Part shown: positions 52,505 to 62,090 of the stretch, piece after piece | Numbering within the stretch: position 1 is the first letter of the stretch | How the letters are laid out: each line of letters begins with the position of its first letter | Source of the DNA: Plantactinospora sp. BC1 | GTDB lineage: Bacteria > Actinomycetota > Actinomycetes > Mycobacteriales > Micromonosporaceae | DNA: 64,000 nucleotides | Direction: 5' to 3' | Assembly: GCF_003030345.1 (NCBI RefSeq) | Contig: NZ_CP028158.1 | Location: 1,426,001-1,490,000, forward strand | The notes under the pieces: generated by a model | What the model was told of the DNA's origin: nothing | What the model saw: only the letters and a program-made list of their open reading frames with translations | Database searches by the model: none | Translations under genes and position numbers: made by a program

Positions 52505-53953
52505 TCAGCCGAGGTACCTCTCCCACGGGCCGGTGATGGCCAGGGTCAGGCCGGGATCCTGCATGTTGACGAAGAGCACCTTCCCGTCGGCGGTGAAGGT
52601 CGGCCCGCAGAACTCCGAGTCGTTGAGTTGGTTGCGGGCGATCGCGTACGTCGGGCCGCCCGGAATCGCGCTGAGCACGTGGGAGGCGCCCGAGCCGTCC
52701 TCGGCGAGCACGAGGCTTCCCCACGGAGTGACGGTCACGTTGTCCGGCCCGTCGAAGGTGAGTCCGTCGTACCTGACCGGCGTTCCCTCCTCCGACGCGG
52801 TCTGGTGTGGGAAGTACGTCACCAGCTGGATCGTCTGGGCCCGGTAGTCGTAGAACCAGACCATGCCGTCGTGCGGCGCGGCGTCCGCCGGAAGGTCACC
52901 GTCCTCCCAGGCGTAGGAGTTGACCACGTACACACCCTCGTCGGTGCCCCACACGCCCTCGAACTTGCGTCCCCGGGTGACCTCGCCATCGGTGAACTGC
53001 TCGCGTACCGGCGTGGTCCGGGCGTCGCGCTCGGGCACCTCGACCCAGCGTACGGGGAAGGGGCGGCCGAGCTGGGCGGAGGTCAGGTAGGCGACGTCCG
53101 GCAGCACCGAGCCGTCGTCCATGATGATCTGCATCGCGGCGAGTACGCCGGCGTCCGGGGCGAGCCGGGTGAGCACACCGGGACCGAGCTTGACGCCGCG
53201 CGGGGCGGTCCAGCGGTAGAAGAGGCCGTTGGGCCCGTCGGCGTCCTCGGAGAGGTAGATCCTGGTCCGGTCCTTGTCGATCGCCAGGGCCTCGTGGGCG
53301 TACCGGCCGAGGCACCTGATCGGCCGTGGGTCCGCGCTGCCGTCGGCCCGGACCTCGAAGACGTACCCGTGGTCCTTCTGGAATGCGCCGGACCGGCCGT
53401 CCTCCTCCCAGGCGTCCCCGGCGCGGTCCTCGGTCTCCTCGCAGGTCAACCAGGTACCCCACGGGGTGGGCCCGCCCGCGCAGTTGGCGACGGTCCCGGA
53501 GAGTGCGACGAATTCGCCGAGGTTGCGACCCGAGCGGTCGGTCCTGATCACGGTGCAACCACCGGCGTCGACGGCGCCGGGATCGTAGACAGTGCCCTTG
53601 ACGTGCGGTACGCCGAACTCGGCGCCCGGATCGATCTCGTGGTTCTGGATCAGGGTGTAGCGGCCCCGGCCGGCGTCGTAGACGGCCATGCCGTCGTGGT
53701 CGGCCGGGGTGAGTCCCTGGCCGCCGTCGAGCCGGGTGACACCGGTCCGGGTGACCACGGCGTAGCTGAAACCCTCGGGCAGGGCCAGGATTCCGTCGGG
53801 ATCGTCCACGAGCGGCGGGAAGGGCACGTGACCGGCCCCGACCGGCGGGCGGGGCCGGCTCGGGTGAGCCTGGGCCAGGGACGGCAGGCCACCGGCGACG
53901 GCAAGGCCGACGCCGACGCCGCCAGCGAGGAAGGTACGACGAGAGGGACGCAC
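52505..53953 (-). CDS. PhoX-family alkaline phosphatase-like protein (DUF839), Tat-exported
   Basis: 482 residues. SRRTFLAGGVGVGLAVAGG is a Tat signal. The body matches PhoX: LPEGFSYAVVTRTG, HDGMAVYDAGRGRYTLIQNHE, CAGGPTPWGTWLTCEETED, ALAIDKDRTRIYLSEDADG and WGSLVLAEDGSG. PhoX is a Ca/Fe-dependent phosphatase that releases phosphate outside the cell. The GTG start has AGGAG at nine bases; an open frame 32 codons upstream lacks the family sequence. It stands alone, with no Pho-box examined. Confidence 0.9.
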   Translation of the reverse strand: MRPSRRTFLAGGVGVGLAVAGGLPSLAQAHPSRPRPPVGAGHVPFPPLVDDPDGILALPEGFSYAVVTRTGVTRLDGGQGLTPADHDGMAVYDAGRGRYTLIQNHEIDPGAEFGVPHVKGTVYDPGAVDAGGCTVIRTDRSGRNLGEFVALSGTVANCAGGPTPWGTWLTCEETEDRAGDAWEEDGRSGAFQKDHGYVFEVRADGSADPRPIRCLGRYAHEALAIDKDRTRIYLSEDADGPNGLFYRWTAPRGVKLGPGVLTRLAPDAGVLAAMQIIMDDGSVLPDVAYLTSAQLGRPFPVRWVEVPERDARTTPVREQFTDGEVTRGRKFEGVWGTDEGVYVVNSYAWEDGDLPADAAPHDGMVWFYDYRAQTIQLVTYFPHQTASEEGTPVRYDGLTFDGPDNVTVTPWGSLVLAEDGSGASHVLSAIPGGPTYAIARNQLNDSEFCGPTFTADGKVLFVNMQDPGLTLAITGPWERYLG

Positions 53954-54207
53954 GTGGGTTGGCTCCTGTTCAAGACAAGTACGACGACTTGCCAACCAAC
54001 TCCTGCGGGCCGACAATGACGCGTCATCCATACGATGGATCGATGACATCGTGGTGAAGGATCAGGGTTCTTCACGCATCGCCCAGACGACGACGTATCA
54101 CCCACCGACCGCGCGGCCGGGTCGATCCAGGCACCCGACGCTCGCCCGCGGCGCGACGGGGTGGCCCGCTTCGTACCGGGCCGGTGGCTCGGGCGTCAGC
54201 GTCAGCG

Positions 54208-55341
54208 TCAGCGCGGTGCGGCGGTGGACTCCCGGACGCGCAGGGACGGGCTGATCACGACCCGGTGGGTGGGGCGGGCGGGATCCGCGAGGCGGTCGGC
54301 GACCAGCCGTACGGCGGCACGGCCGATCGAGCGGCGCGGCGGCCGCACCGCGGTCAGCGGCGGGCTGAAGAGGCCGGCGACCTCGTCGTCGTACGCGACG
54401 ATCGAGAGGTCGCCGGGCACCGACAGCTGTCGCTCCTCGCAGTGCTGCACGAGGGCGATCGCCTCCGCGTCGGCGTGCACCAGCAGCGCGGTCGTGCCGG
54501 TCGCCAGGCAGCGGTCGAGGACCTCGTGGAGCAGGGCGTCCCGCTCCGGCGAGCGCGAGTCGGGCAGCACGACCTCGACGGTCGACGCCGGGTCCAGCCC
54601 GCACTCGTGCACGGCCTCCAGCCATCCCCGGCGTACGTGCGGGCGGGTGGGGCTGTCGGCGTCCAGCACCACGCCGATCCTGCGGTGGCCGAGGGAGGCG
54701 AGATGCCGCACCGCCATGGCGGCACCCAGCGCGTGGTCGGTGACCACCGACTCCATCACCGCATGGTGGGCGCCGACCGTGGCCGTACGCTCCAGCAGCA
54801 CGGCCGGGACGCCCTCGTGGGCCAGCCAGTCGATGGTCCGCTCCGCGGTCGAGGTGTCCATCCTCGGCGCGATGACCAGCCCGTCGACGCCCATCCGGTC
54901 AACGAGACGTTCGAGCTGGGGTTTGTCGTCGTCGGTGTCGTACGAGGAGCCGCGCAACACCAGCCGCATGTCGAGCTCCCGGGCGGCCTCCTCGGCACCC
55001 CGGGCCACGTCGGGCCAGTAGTAGTCCAGCGACGGCACGAGCATGCCGAGGGTACGTCCACCGAGGGAGTTCCGGCCGACGGGCGGTGCCTCCTCCGGCG
55101 CCGGGGCCTCGTCCGGCGTGATGAGTGCGACCCCACCGTGTACCCGCCGTACCAGCCCCTCGGCGGCGAGTTGGGCGATGTCGCGCCGGATGGTGATGGC
55201 GGCGGCGCCGAGCGCCTCGGAGAGGTCGGAGATCCGCATGGCTCCGTCGCGTTGCAGCGCCGCCAGCAACTGCTGACGGCGGGCGACCTGTAGGGGCGCC
55301 CGGTTCTCCACGGAGCTGGTGCCACTGCCGTCCAGGGTCAT
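54208..55341 (-). CDS. DeoR-type HTH fused to LacI-type sugar sensor (regulator of the carbohydrate locus)
   Basis: 377 residues. Residues 18-75 are a DeoR winged HTH (RRQQLLAALQRDGAMRISDL, TIRRDIAQLAAEGLVRRVHGG). From about 95 on there is a periplasmic-binding-like domain (TLGMLVPSLDYYWPDVARGA, GLVIAPRMD, HRRIGVVLDADS, LTAVRPPRRSIGRAAVRLV) as in LacI regulators. The ATG has GGAGG six bases upstream. It diverges from the uronate/ABC operon and is its probable repressor. The ligand would be a sugar from that pathway. Confidence 0.9.
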   Translation of the reverse strand: MTLDGSGTSSVENRAPLQVARRQQLLAALQRDGAMRISDLSEALGAAAITIRRDIAQLAAEGLVRRVHGGVALITPDEAPAPEEAPPVGRNSLGGRTLGMLVPSLDYYWPDVARGAEEAARELDMRLVLRGSSYDTDDDKPQLERLVDRMGVDGLVIAPRMDTSTAERTIDWLAHEGVPAVLLERTATVGAHHAVMESVVTDHALGAAMAVRHLASLGHRRIGVVLDADSPTRPHVRRGWLEAVHECGLDPASTVEVVLPDSRSPERDALLHEVLDRCLATGTTALLVHADAEAIALVQHCEERQLSVPGDLSIVAYDDEVAGLFSPPLTAVRPPRRSIGRAAVRLVADRLADPARPTHRVVISPSLRVRESTAAPR

Positions 55342-55436
55342 CTGTTACCTCCAGGGAACACGTCATACCACCGCACGGCCGGCGGGGCGGTCTCCGGACC
55401 ATGGTTCCTCGGATGGACAGGACGGTCATGAACGGT

Positions 55437-55451
55437 TCTGATCGTATCAGA
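55437..55451. promoter_or_regulatory. Palindrome TCTGAT-CGT-ATCAGA
   Basis: A perfect 6+3+6 dyad about 100 bases upstream of the regulator start; a candidate operator. Confidence 0.35.
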
Positions 55452-55623
55452 GCGGTTATGACACCACGGCTGGCGTCGACCCTGATCACCCAGCCGGCCC
55501 CGGGCCCAACGGGGTCCGCGCGGACGGCGGGTCGACGCGCTCCGTCCCTGCTGAGGAGAGGCTCCACCAGCCGCGACGACTGATTCCGGCCCAGCGCAGC
55601 CACACAACATCCGTGCGCTCTTG

Positions 55624-55640
55624 TGTTCATTAATGTTCAT
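55624..55640 (+). promoter_or_regulatory. Direct repeat TGTTCAT-TAA-TGTTCAT upstream of the operon promoter
   Basis: Two TGTTCAT boxes exactly ten bases apart (one helical turn), in an A+T-rich island about 20 bases upstream of the predicted -35. A likely binding site for the divergent regulator. Confidence 0.5.
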
Positions 55641-55658
55641 CTCGGTTTGATAACGTCA

Positions 55659-55687
55659 TTGACTTGCTCGGTTGTGAGCGTTTTACT
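55659..55687 (+). promoter_or_regulatory. Predicted promoter of the carbohydrate operon
   Basis: TTGACT, 17 bases, TTTACT. It would start transcription near 55695, about 85 bases before the DUF2264 start codon. Confidence 0.5.
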
Positions 55688-55779
55688 TCGGAAACCCGGC
55701 CGTTGCCTGTACGTCACATCTGCGGTCGACGCCCAGTCGCCACTTGCCACGGAGGCGGATCGATGCGACAGGACCCCGG

Positions 55780-58134
55780 ATGATCCCCGACAGCACCGGC
55801 CAGACGGCAGCGCGGCGGCGCCCGGCCGCCGGGACGACCGCGAGCTGGGGCCGCGACGACTGGCTGGCCCTCGCCGACCGGATGCTCGCCGCCGCCCGGC
55901 CGTTCACCTCCGCCAATCAGGCTCTCGTCAGCTTTCCCGGCCCGGAGGGCGGTTACGGCCGGGCCGTCGACGGCCTGGAGGGCTTCGCCCGTACGTTCCT
56001 GCTGGCTGGTTTCCGCATCGCCGGTGCCCGGGGAGCAGGCGTCGACGACCTCGTCGACCGGTACTCGACGGGCATCGCCGCCGGCACCGATCCGGCCTCG
56101 CCGGAGCGCTGGGTACGGCTGGACGAGCACCCGCAGGCGAAGGTGGAAGCCGCCTCCATCGCGCTGATCCTGGACATGACCCGCCCGTGGATCTGGGACC
56201 GGCTGCCGTGCACGGTGCGGGAGCGGGTGGTGGACTACCTGGCCCCGGCGGTCGGCGACCACACCTACCCGCGGATCAACTGGGTCTGGTTCCGGCTGGT
56301 CGTGCAGACGTTCCTGCGCTCGGTGGGCGGGCCGCACGCGCTCGACGAGATGGCCGAGGACCTGGCCACCCACGACAGCTTCGCCCGCGCCGACGGCTGG
56401 ATGTCCGACGGGCCGGAGCGCGCCTACGACCACTACGTGGGGTGGGCCCTGCACCTGTATCCGACGCTGTGGGCCCGGATGGCCGGCGCGGCGGACCTGG
56501 CCGCCGAGCGCCGCGAGCGGGATGTCGCCGGCCTCGACCGGTTCCTGCGGGACGCGGTCGCCCTGGTGGGCGCCGACGGGTCGCCACTGATCCAGGGGCG
56601 AAGCCTGATCTACCGGTTCGCCGCCGCAGCACCGTTCTGGGTCGGCACGATCGCCGGCGTACCCTCGGTCAGCCTCGGCAGGTTGCGCCGCGCCGCCACC
56701 GGCGTCGTGCGGCACTTCGTCGACCACGGCGTCCCGGACGACCGGGGCCTGCTCACCCTCGGCTGGCACCGGCCGTGGCCGAGGCTGGCCCAGTCGTACT
56801 CCGGCCCCGGCTCGCCGTACTGGGCCAGCAAGGGGCTGCTCGGCATCGCGCTGCCGGCCGACCATCCGGTGTGGACGGAGCCCGAGCAGCCACTCCCGGT
56901 CGAGGAGCACGACACGGTACGCACCATCCGCGCACCGGGCTGGCTGGTCTCGGCGACCCGCGCCGACGGGATCGTCCGGGTGGTCAACCACGGCACCGAC
57001 CACGCGCTGGACGGCGCCACGGTCGGCGACTCCCCGCTCTACGCCCGGCTCGGTTACTCCACCGCGACCAGCCCGATCCTCGCCGAGAGCGGCTGGGTCG
57101 ATCCGCTCGACCAGTCCGTCGCCCTCGTCGACGGCGCGGGACGGGCCACCCACCGCGCCGGCATGCGCCTACTGACCCTGCGACTCCACCCCGACGGCGA
57201 CGACGCCGGCAACGGCAACGCCGGCAACGACGCCGGCAACGGCGACGACGGCAACGGCGACGACGGCGACGACGGCGACGACGGCAACGGCGACGACGGC
57301 AACGGCAACGGCGACGACGGCAACGGCGACGACGGCAACGGCAACGGCGACGACGGCAACGGCGACGACGGCAACGGCGACGACGGCAACGGCGGCGACG
57401 GCAACAGCAACCGCAACGACGGCAACGGCGATGGCAACGGTGGCGGCGTCGGCGTGGCCGGGTCGCGTGCGCTCGCCCACTGGGTCGACCCGGAGCCGGG
57501 CCAGCGCGACCACGGCGGCGGGCGTACGGGCCGGTTCCGTCCGGCCGGGCAGCTCACCGTGTACTCGCTGGTCCGCGGCCCCTGGGAGCTACGCCTGACC
57601 CGCGTCGACGGCCTCGCCGACGGCGTCGAGGCGGCTGCGCTGCGGCTGCGGATCGGCGGCTGGGCCGTTGCCGGTGCTCCGACCGCCGACTGCGGCGGCG
57701 GGGTGGCGACCGTGACCGGCGCCGGCCTGACCAGCCGGTTGGCGGCGGTCCGTGGCGACGGAACGGCCGGCGCCACCGCCGTCCCGGAGGCCGGCGCCAC
57801 CACCGTTCCGGACGGTGGGCCGCTGGCCGGCGGACTGGTCGTGCCCTGGCTGGACCATCCCGTCCGGCCCGGCGAATGGATCGCCACCCTCGTCGAGCTG
57901 TCCGGGGAGTCGGCGGCCACCGCTTTCGACCGGCCGTGTCGGGCCGGGCTGGACGAGGACGCCGACGGCCTGCACGTGCTGGTCGACTGGCCGGACGGCG
58001 CCGGCACGGAGATCCGGCTGGACACGGGGCAGCGCGGACACCCGCCCGGCGACCGGCCCGGACCCGGGGCAGTGGCCAGGTCCGTCGTCAGGCGACCTGC
58101 TAGCAGTGCGGGCCCGCTCGGGCCCCTGACCTAA
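55780..58134 (+). CDS. DUF2264 protein with inserted Gly-Asn-Asp repeat
   Basis: About 784 residues. The N-terminal 430 are the DUF2264 domain (TFLLAGFRIAGARG, INWVWFRLVVQTFLRSVGG, WMSDGPERAYDHYVGWALHLY, SYSGPGSPYWASKG), thought to be an (alpha/alpha)6 fold acting on unsaturated or uronic sugars. A C-terminal beta-rich part follows. Between them (about 475-556) lies a repeat of Gly-Asn-Gly-Asp-Asp units that the family normally lacks. The ATG at 55780 has AGGA at eight bases. First gene of the importer/GH88 operon, so it probably processes the imported glycan. Confidence 0.88.
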   Translation: MIPDSTGQTAARRRPAAGTTASWGRDDWLALADRMLAAARPFTSANQALVSFPGPEGGYGRAVDGLEGFARTFLLAGFRIAGARGAGVDDLVDRYSTGIAAGTDPASPERWVRLDEHPQAKVEAASIALILDMTRPWIWDRLPCTVRERVVDYLAPAVGDHTYPRINWVWFRLVVQTFLRSVGGPHALDEMAEDLATHDSFARADGWMSDGPERAYDHYVGWALHLYPTLWARMAGAADLAAERRERDVAGLDRFLRDAVALVGADGSPLIQGRSLIYRFAAAAPFWVGTIAGVPSVSLGRLRRAATGVVRHFVDHGVPDDRGLLTLGWHRPWPRLAQSYSGPGSPYWASKGLLGIALPADHPVWTEPEQPLPVEEHDTVRTIRAPGWLVSATRADGIVRVVNHGTDHALDGATVGDSPLYARLGYSTATSPILAESGWVDPLDQSVALVDGAGRATHRAGMRLLTLRLHPDGDDAGNGNAGNDAGNGDDGNGDDGDDGDDGNGDDGNGNGDDGNGDDGNGNGDDGNGDDGNGDDGNGGDGNSNRNDGNGDGNGGGVGVAGSRALAHWVDPEPGQRDHGGGRTGRFRPAGQLTVYSLVRGPWELRLTRVDGLADGVEAAALRLRIGGWAVAGAPTADCGGGVATVTGAGLTSRLAAVRGDGTAGATAVPEAGATTVPDGGPLAGGLVVPWLDHPVRPGEWIATLVELSGESAATAFDRPCRAGLDEDADGLHVLVDWPDGAGTEIRLDTGQRGHPPGDRPGPGAVARSVVRRPASSAGPLGPLT
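57193..57444. repeat. In-frame low-complexity repeat (GGCAACGGCGACGAC units)
   Basis: About 250 bases of GGCAAC, GGCGAC and GAC triplet-multiples encoding Gly-Asn-Gly-Asp-Asp runs within the DUF2264 gene. Similar open frames of Val/Ala on the other strand and Arg/Gln in a third frame are by-products. The tract has no stop in its frame and looks like slipped-strand expansion. Confidence 0.85.
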
Positions 58135-58144
58135 GGAGAAAGGG

Positions 58145-59446
58145 ATGAAGCGCGCGATACCGGCCGTCATCGGCGCCGCCACGGCGCTGACCCTCGTCCT
58201 CGCCGGTTGCGGCGGCGAGGACGAGCCAGCCGACCCCAACGCCCCGGTGACGATCACCCTCGCGGGATGGAGCCTCTCCTCCACCCCGGAGTTCAAGACC
58301 CTCGCCGACGGATTCATGGCGACGCACCCCAACGTGACGGTGGAACTCAAAGAGTACGACGCCGCCAACTACGACACCCAGATGACCGCCGACCTCGCCG
58401 CGGGCACCGCGCCCGACGTCTACGTGCTGAAGAATCTCAAGAACTTCTACACGTACCAGAGCGGCGGGCAACTGCTCGACGTCTCCGACACCGCCAAGGA
58501 CCTCGGCTCGGTGCCGGCGCTGGCGCCGTACCAGGTGGACGGCAAGGCGTACGCCGTGCCGTACCGGCAGGACTCGTGGGTGCTGTTCTACAACAAGGAA
58601 CTGTTCGGCAAGGCGAAGGTCGCCCCGCCGGACGGTAGCTGGACCTGGGACGACTACACCGCCGCCGCCAAGCAGCTGACCACCGGGTTGAGGGCCGCCG
58701 GCTCGAAGGCGACCGGCGCCTACCAGCACATCTTCCAGTCGACCGTGCAGGGCTTCGCGCTCGCCCAGACCCCGAACGCGGACCTGCTCTCCGGCGACTT
58801 CGGCTACCTGAGGCCGTACTACGAGCGGTCGCTGGAGCTACAGGCCGTCGGCGCGCAGCCGACGTTCGGCACCGCGAAGACCAACAAGCTCACCTACCAG
58901 GCCCAGTTCGGCAAGCAGCAGGCGGCGATGATGCCGATGGGCACCTGGTACGTGGCCGCCCTGCTCAACCAGCGCAAGAGCGGCGACGCCGACAGGTTCG
59001 AGTGGGGCATCGCCCCGGCGCCACAGTTCGACACATCCACCACCGGCACCGCCGCCACGCCGGTCACCTTCGGCGACCCGACCGGGATGGGCATCAATCC
59101 GAGGATCGGCAAGTCGAAGGTCGCCGCCGCCAAGGCGTTCCTCGGGTACGTCGCCGGTCAGGACGCCGGCAAGGCACTGGCCGGGATCGGCATCACCCCG
59201 GCCCAGGTCACCGATGCCGTCACCGCCGCACTGTTCGGGCTGGACGGGGTTCCGCAGGACGACCTGTCGAAGTTCGCGTACGCCACGCACACCATCAAGC
59301 CGGAGAACCCGGTGTCGAAGCACACCGCCGGCGTGCAGAACGTCCTCGACGAGACGCATTCGGTGATCCTCTCCAACAGCAAGGGCGTGGAGGCGGCGCT
59401 GAACGAGGCGCAGAACCGCGCCAAGAACGAGGTCATCAAGCAGTGA
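58145..59446 (+). CDS. Sugar ABC transporter substrate-binding lipoprotein
   Basis: 433 residues, family 1 solute-binding protein (MalE/UgpB type). A lipobox LAGCGG (Cys 22) anchors it outside the membrane. Domain signatures: PVTITLAGWSLSS, APDVYVLKNLKNFYT, AVPYRQDSWVLFYNKELFG, WTWDDYTAAAKQL and MMPMGTWYVAAL. The ATG has AAGGAGAAAGG upstream and follows DUF2264 by 10 bases. With the two permeases it forms an importer; the ATPase is missing here and is presumably a shared MsiK-like protein elsewhere. Confidence 0.94.
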   Translation: MKRAIPAVIGAATALTLVLAGCGGEDEPADPNAPVTITLAGWSLSSTPEFKTLADGFMATHPNVTVELKEYDAANYDTQMTADLAAGTAPDVYVLKNLKNFYTYQSGGQLLDVSDTAKDLGSVPALAPYQVDGKAYAVPYRQDSWVLFYNKELFGKAKVAPPDGSWTWDDYTAAAKQLTTGLRAAGSKATGAYQHIFQSTVQGFALAQTPNADLLSGDFGYLRPYYERSLELQAVGAQPTFGTAKTNKLTYQAQFGKQQAAMMPMGTWYVAALLNQRKSGDADRFEWGIAPAPQFDTSTTGTAATPVTFGDPTGMGINPRIGKSKVAAAKAFLGYVAGQDAGKALAGIGITPAQVTDAVTAALFGLDGVPQDDLSKFAYATHTIKPENPVSKHTAGVQNVLDETHSVILSNSKGVEAALNEAQNRAKNEVIKQ

Positions 59447-59523
59447 CCCCCGTGGCGGGTCCGGCGCGTACCGTGCCACACGCCGGACCCGCCTCCGAGC
59501 CGAACGCTTCCCGGAGAGTCTCA

Positions 59524-60429
59524 ATGGCTACGATGCCGCAGACGCGGCCCAGACGCAGGGGATCGGTGTGGCGTAACACGCTCGCCGGCTGGTCGTTCAT
59601 CCTGCCGAACTTCGCCGGCTTCGCCCTGCTCACCCTCGTACCCGTCGTGGTGCTGTTCTATCTGGCCTTCACGAACTGGAACGTCTTCGGGGTGGCCGAG
59701 TGGACCGGTACCGCCAACTTCCGGCGGATGTGGGGCGACGCGAGCTTCTGGACCGCGCTGCGCAACACCGTCTACTACACGGTGTTCCACATCCCGCTCA
59801 CCATGGCGGCATCGCTCGGACTGGCGCTGCTGCTCAACCGCAAGCTGCGTGGCGTGCGGTTCTTCCGTACCGTCGCCTTTCTCCCCTACATCACCTCGAT
59901 CGTCGCGATCGCGGTGGTCTGGAACCAGCTCTTCAGCCCCGAGTACGGCCCGGTCAACGCCTTCCTGGGCGCCGTCGGGATCGGTCACCCGCCGGGCTGG
60001 ACCACCTCGGCCGACTGGTCGATGCCGGCGGTCATCATCGTCGGCACCTGGCGCTACATGGGCTACTACATGCTGCTCTTCCTGGCCGGCCTACAGACCA
60101 TTCCGACCCAGCTCTACGAGGCCGCCCAGCTCGACGGCGCCACACCCTGGCAACGGTTCGTCAACGTGACCATCCCCGGGCTGCGCCACACCACCTTCTT
60201 CGTCACCGTGATGCTCACCATCGAAAGCTTCAAGGTCTTCGACCTCATCCTCGTGATGACCGACGGCGGCCCCGGACAGTCCACATTGGTGCTTTCGCAG
60301 TACATCTACCAGAAGGGCTTCGAGGAGAACCAGTTCGGTTACGCCTCGGCGGTCTCCATCGTGCTGTTCGCGATCTGCTTCGGCATCACGGTCATCCAGT
60401 TCATGGTCAACAAGCGGAGGAACAGTTGA
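59524..60429 (+). CDS. Sugar ABC transporter permease (MalF-type)
   Basis: 301 residues, six membrane segments, with the EAA loop YEAAQLDGATPWQRFVNVTIP that contacts the ATPase. N-terminal LAGWSFILPNFAGFALLTLVPVV and C-terminal QFMVNKRRN are typical. The ATG has GGAGAG upstream. The next permease starts with a TTG overlapping this stop. Confidence 0.94.
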   Translation: MATMPQTRPRRRGSVWRNTLAGWSFILPNFAGFALLTLVPVVVLFYLAFTNWNVFGVAEWTGTANFRRMWGDASFWTALRNTVYYTVFHIPLTMAASLGLALLLNRKLRGVRFFRTVAFLPYITSIVAIAVVWNQLFSPEYGPVNAFLGAVGIGHPPGWTTSADWSMPAVIIVGTWRYMGYYMLLFLAGLQTIPTQLYEAAQLDGATPWQRFVNVTIPGLRHTTFFVTVMLTIESFKVFDLILVMTDGGPGQSTLVLSQYIYQKGFEENQFGYASAVSIVLFAICFGITVIQFMVNKRRNS

Positions 60430-61325
60430 CGACCGTGACCGACCTCCCCGCGCCCGCCCCGGCCGTCACCGTACCCGTCGGCGGCAGGCCCGCCCGCCGA
60501 CGCGTCCCGGCACGTCGCTGGCGGATCGCCGGGTACGCCGCCCTCGCGCTCGCGGCGGGCGGCCTGCTGCTGCCGTTCTACTGGATGGTGGTCGCCTCGC
60601 TGAAGACCAACAACGACGTGTTCACCATCCCGATCCAGTGGCTTCCCGATCCGGTGGTCTGGCACAACTATCTCGACATCTGGCAGCGCTCGGACGTGAC
60701 GACGTGGCTGAGGAACACCCTGCTGCTCTCGGTCGTCGTCACCTTCCTACAGGTCTTCACCGGCAGCTTCGCCGCCTACGGCTTCGCCCGGATCCGCTTC
60801 CCCGGCCGCAACCTGCTCTTCCTCGCCTATCTCGGCACCTTCGCCGTGCCCTGGCAGTCCTACATGATTCCGCAGTTCATCCTGATGTCGAAACTCCAGC
60901 TGTCGAACACGCTGTGGTCGATCGTCGCGCTCCAGGCGTTCGGCGCGTTCGGTGTGTTCCTGATGAAGCAGTACTACGAGACGATCCCCGAGGAGTTGAG
61001 CGAGTCGGCCCGGGTCGACGGGCTGACGGAGTTCGGCATCTACCGGCGGATCATGCTGCCGCTTTCCCGGCCGGCGCTGGCCAGCCTGACCCTGCTCACC
61101 TTCGTCACCACCTGGAACGACTATCTCGGCCCGCTGATCTACCTGCGCAGCCCCGAGCTGCGCACCATCCAACTTGGACTGCGCACCTTCATCGACGAGT
61201 ACAACGCGGAGTACGCACTGATCATGACGGGTTCGGTGCTCTCCGTACTCCCCGTCGCGGTCATCTTCCTGCTCGGCCAGCGGTACTTCGTCGAGGGCAT
61301 CGCCACCACCGGACTGAAGGGCTGA
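60426..61325 (+). CDS. Sugar ABC transporter permease (MalG-type)
   Basis: 299 residues, six membrane segments. The EAA loop ESARVDGLTEFGIYRRIMLP and LTFVTTWNDYLGPLIYLRS are characteristic. The start is a TTG (60426) five bases after GGAGG and overlapping the previous stop; a GTG three codons later has poorer spacing. Partner of the preceding permease and the lipoprotein. Confidence 0.93.
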   Translation: MTTVTDLPAPAPAVTVPVGGRPARRRVPARRWRIAGYAALALAAGGLLLPFYWMVVASLKTNNDVFTIPIQWLPDPVVWHNYLDIWQRSDVTTWLRNTLLLSVVVTFLQVFTGSFAAYGFARIRFPGRNLLFLAYLGTFAVPWQSYMIPQFILMSKLQLSNTLWSIVALQAFGAFGVFLMKQYYETIPEELSESARVDGLTEFGIYRRIMLPLSRPALASLTLLTFVTTWNDYLGPLIYLRSPELRTIQLGLRTFIDEYNAEYALIMTGSVLSVLPVAVIFLLGQRYFVEGIATTGLKG

Positions 61326-61330
61326 GCGGC

Positions 61331-62008
61331 ATGCGTTCGCGCCACAACACCATCTCGGCCGTCTTCGACGGCGTCTGGCTGGCGCTCGTCAGCAACCTGC
61401 TGCTGGTGGCCGGCTGCCTGCCGCTGGTCGTGCTCGCCCTGACCACGGAGGCGGCGCGGGCCTGGCCGCTCTACGCACTGGTGGCACCCACCTGCGCGCC
61501 CGCGCTCTGCGGGGTCTTCGCGCTGATGTCCGCCTACTCCGACGGCACCGGCACCGGCGTGCTGCGAACGTTCGGTCGCGCCTGGCGGGCCAGCGCCCGT
61601 CCGGCGACGTGTTGGGCCGCGGTCGCCACGGCCATCCTGGTCGTGCTCGGCGTCGACGCGTACGCGGTGTGGGGTCACCGGGCCGGGGCGCTGACGCTGC
61701 CGATCCTGGCCGTGCTCACCGTACTCACCGCCGCCACCGGGCTGCTGGGGCTGGTGGCGATCGCCGCGCGACCCGCCGCGCGGCTTCGCGACGTGGCCCG
61801 CGCCTGCGGTTACCTCGCGGTGCGCCGCTGGTATCTCAGCGCCGCGTCGCTGCTGGTCCTCGCACTGCTGACGCAGCTCTTCGTGGCCCGGCCCGCGATC
61901 GCGCTCGGCGTGGCGGCCGCACCGCTGCTCTACGTCGTCTGGGCCAACAGCCGGTTCAGCCTGCGTCCCGCGCTCGACCCGCCGACGACGGCGCCGCAGA
62001 TCACCTGA
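61331..62008 (+). CDS. DUF624/YesL-like membrane protein
   Basis: 225 residues with about five hydrophobic segments. The N-terminal SAVFDGVWLALVSNLLLVAG and a C-terminal WANSRFSLRPAL match the DUF624 family, which in Bacillus (YesL) accompanies rhamnogalacturonan-use genes. It starts five bases after the permease stop. A helper role in uptake is assumed, not shown. Confidence 0.85.
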   Translation: MRSRHNTISAVFDGVWLALVSNLLLVAGCLPLVVLALTTEAARAWPLYALVAPTCAPALCGVFALMSAYSDGTGTGVLRTFGRAWRASARPATCWAAVATAILVVLGVDAYAVWGHRAGALTLPILAVLTVLTAATGLLGLVAIAARPAARLRDVARACGYLAVRRWYLSAASLLVLALLTQLFVARPAIALGVAAAPLLYVVWANSRFSLRPALDPPTTAPQIT

Positions 62009-62090
62009 GCAGACGCACGTCGACGGCCCCGGCGCTCGGACCGGGACACCGGCGGCACCGGCCCCGGACCCACGAGGAGGAAGAGCATCC

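Noticed and set aside
52628-54019. Long open frame antisense to the PhoX gene
   Set aside because: Composition (Val/Gly/Arg/His) is typical of the opposite strand of GC-rich coding DNA; the PhoX frame has clear family motifs and a Tat signal.
57169-57513. Antisense Val/Ala-rich frame over the Gly-Asn-Asp repeat
   Set aside because: It is the mirror of the repeat and has no independent support.
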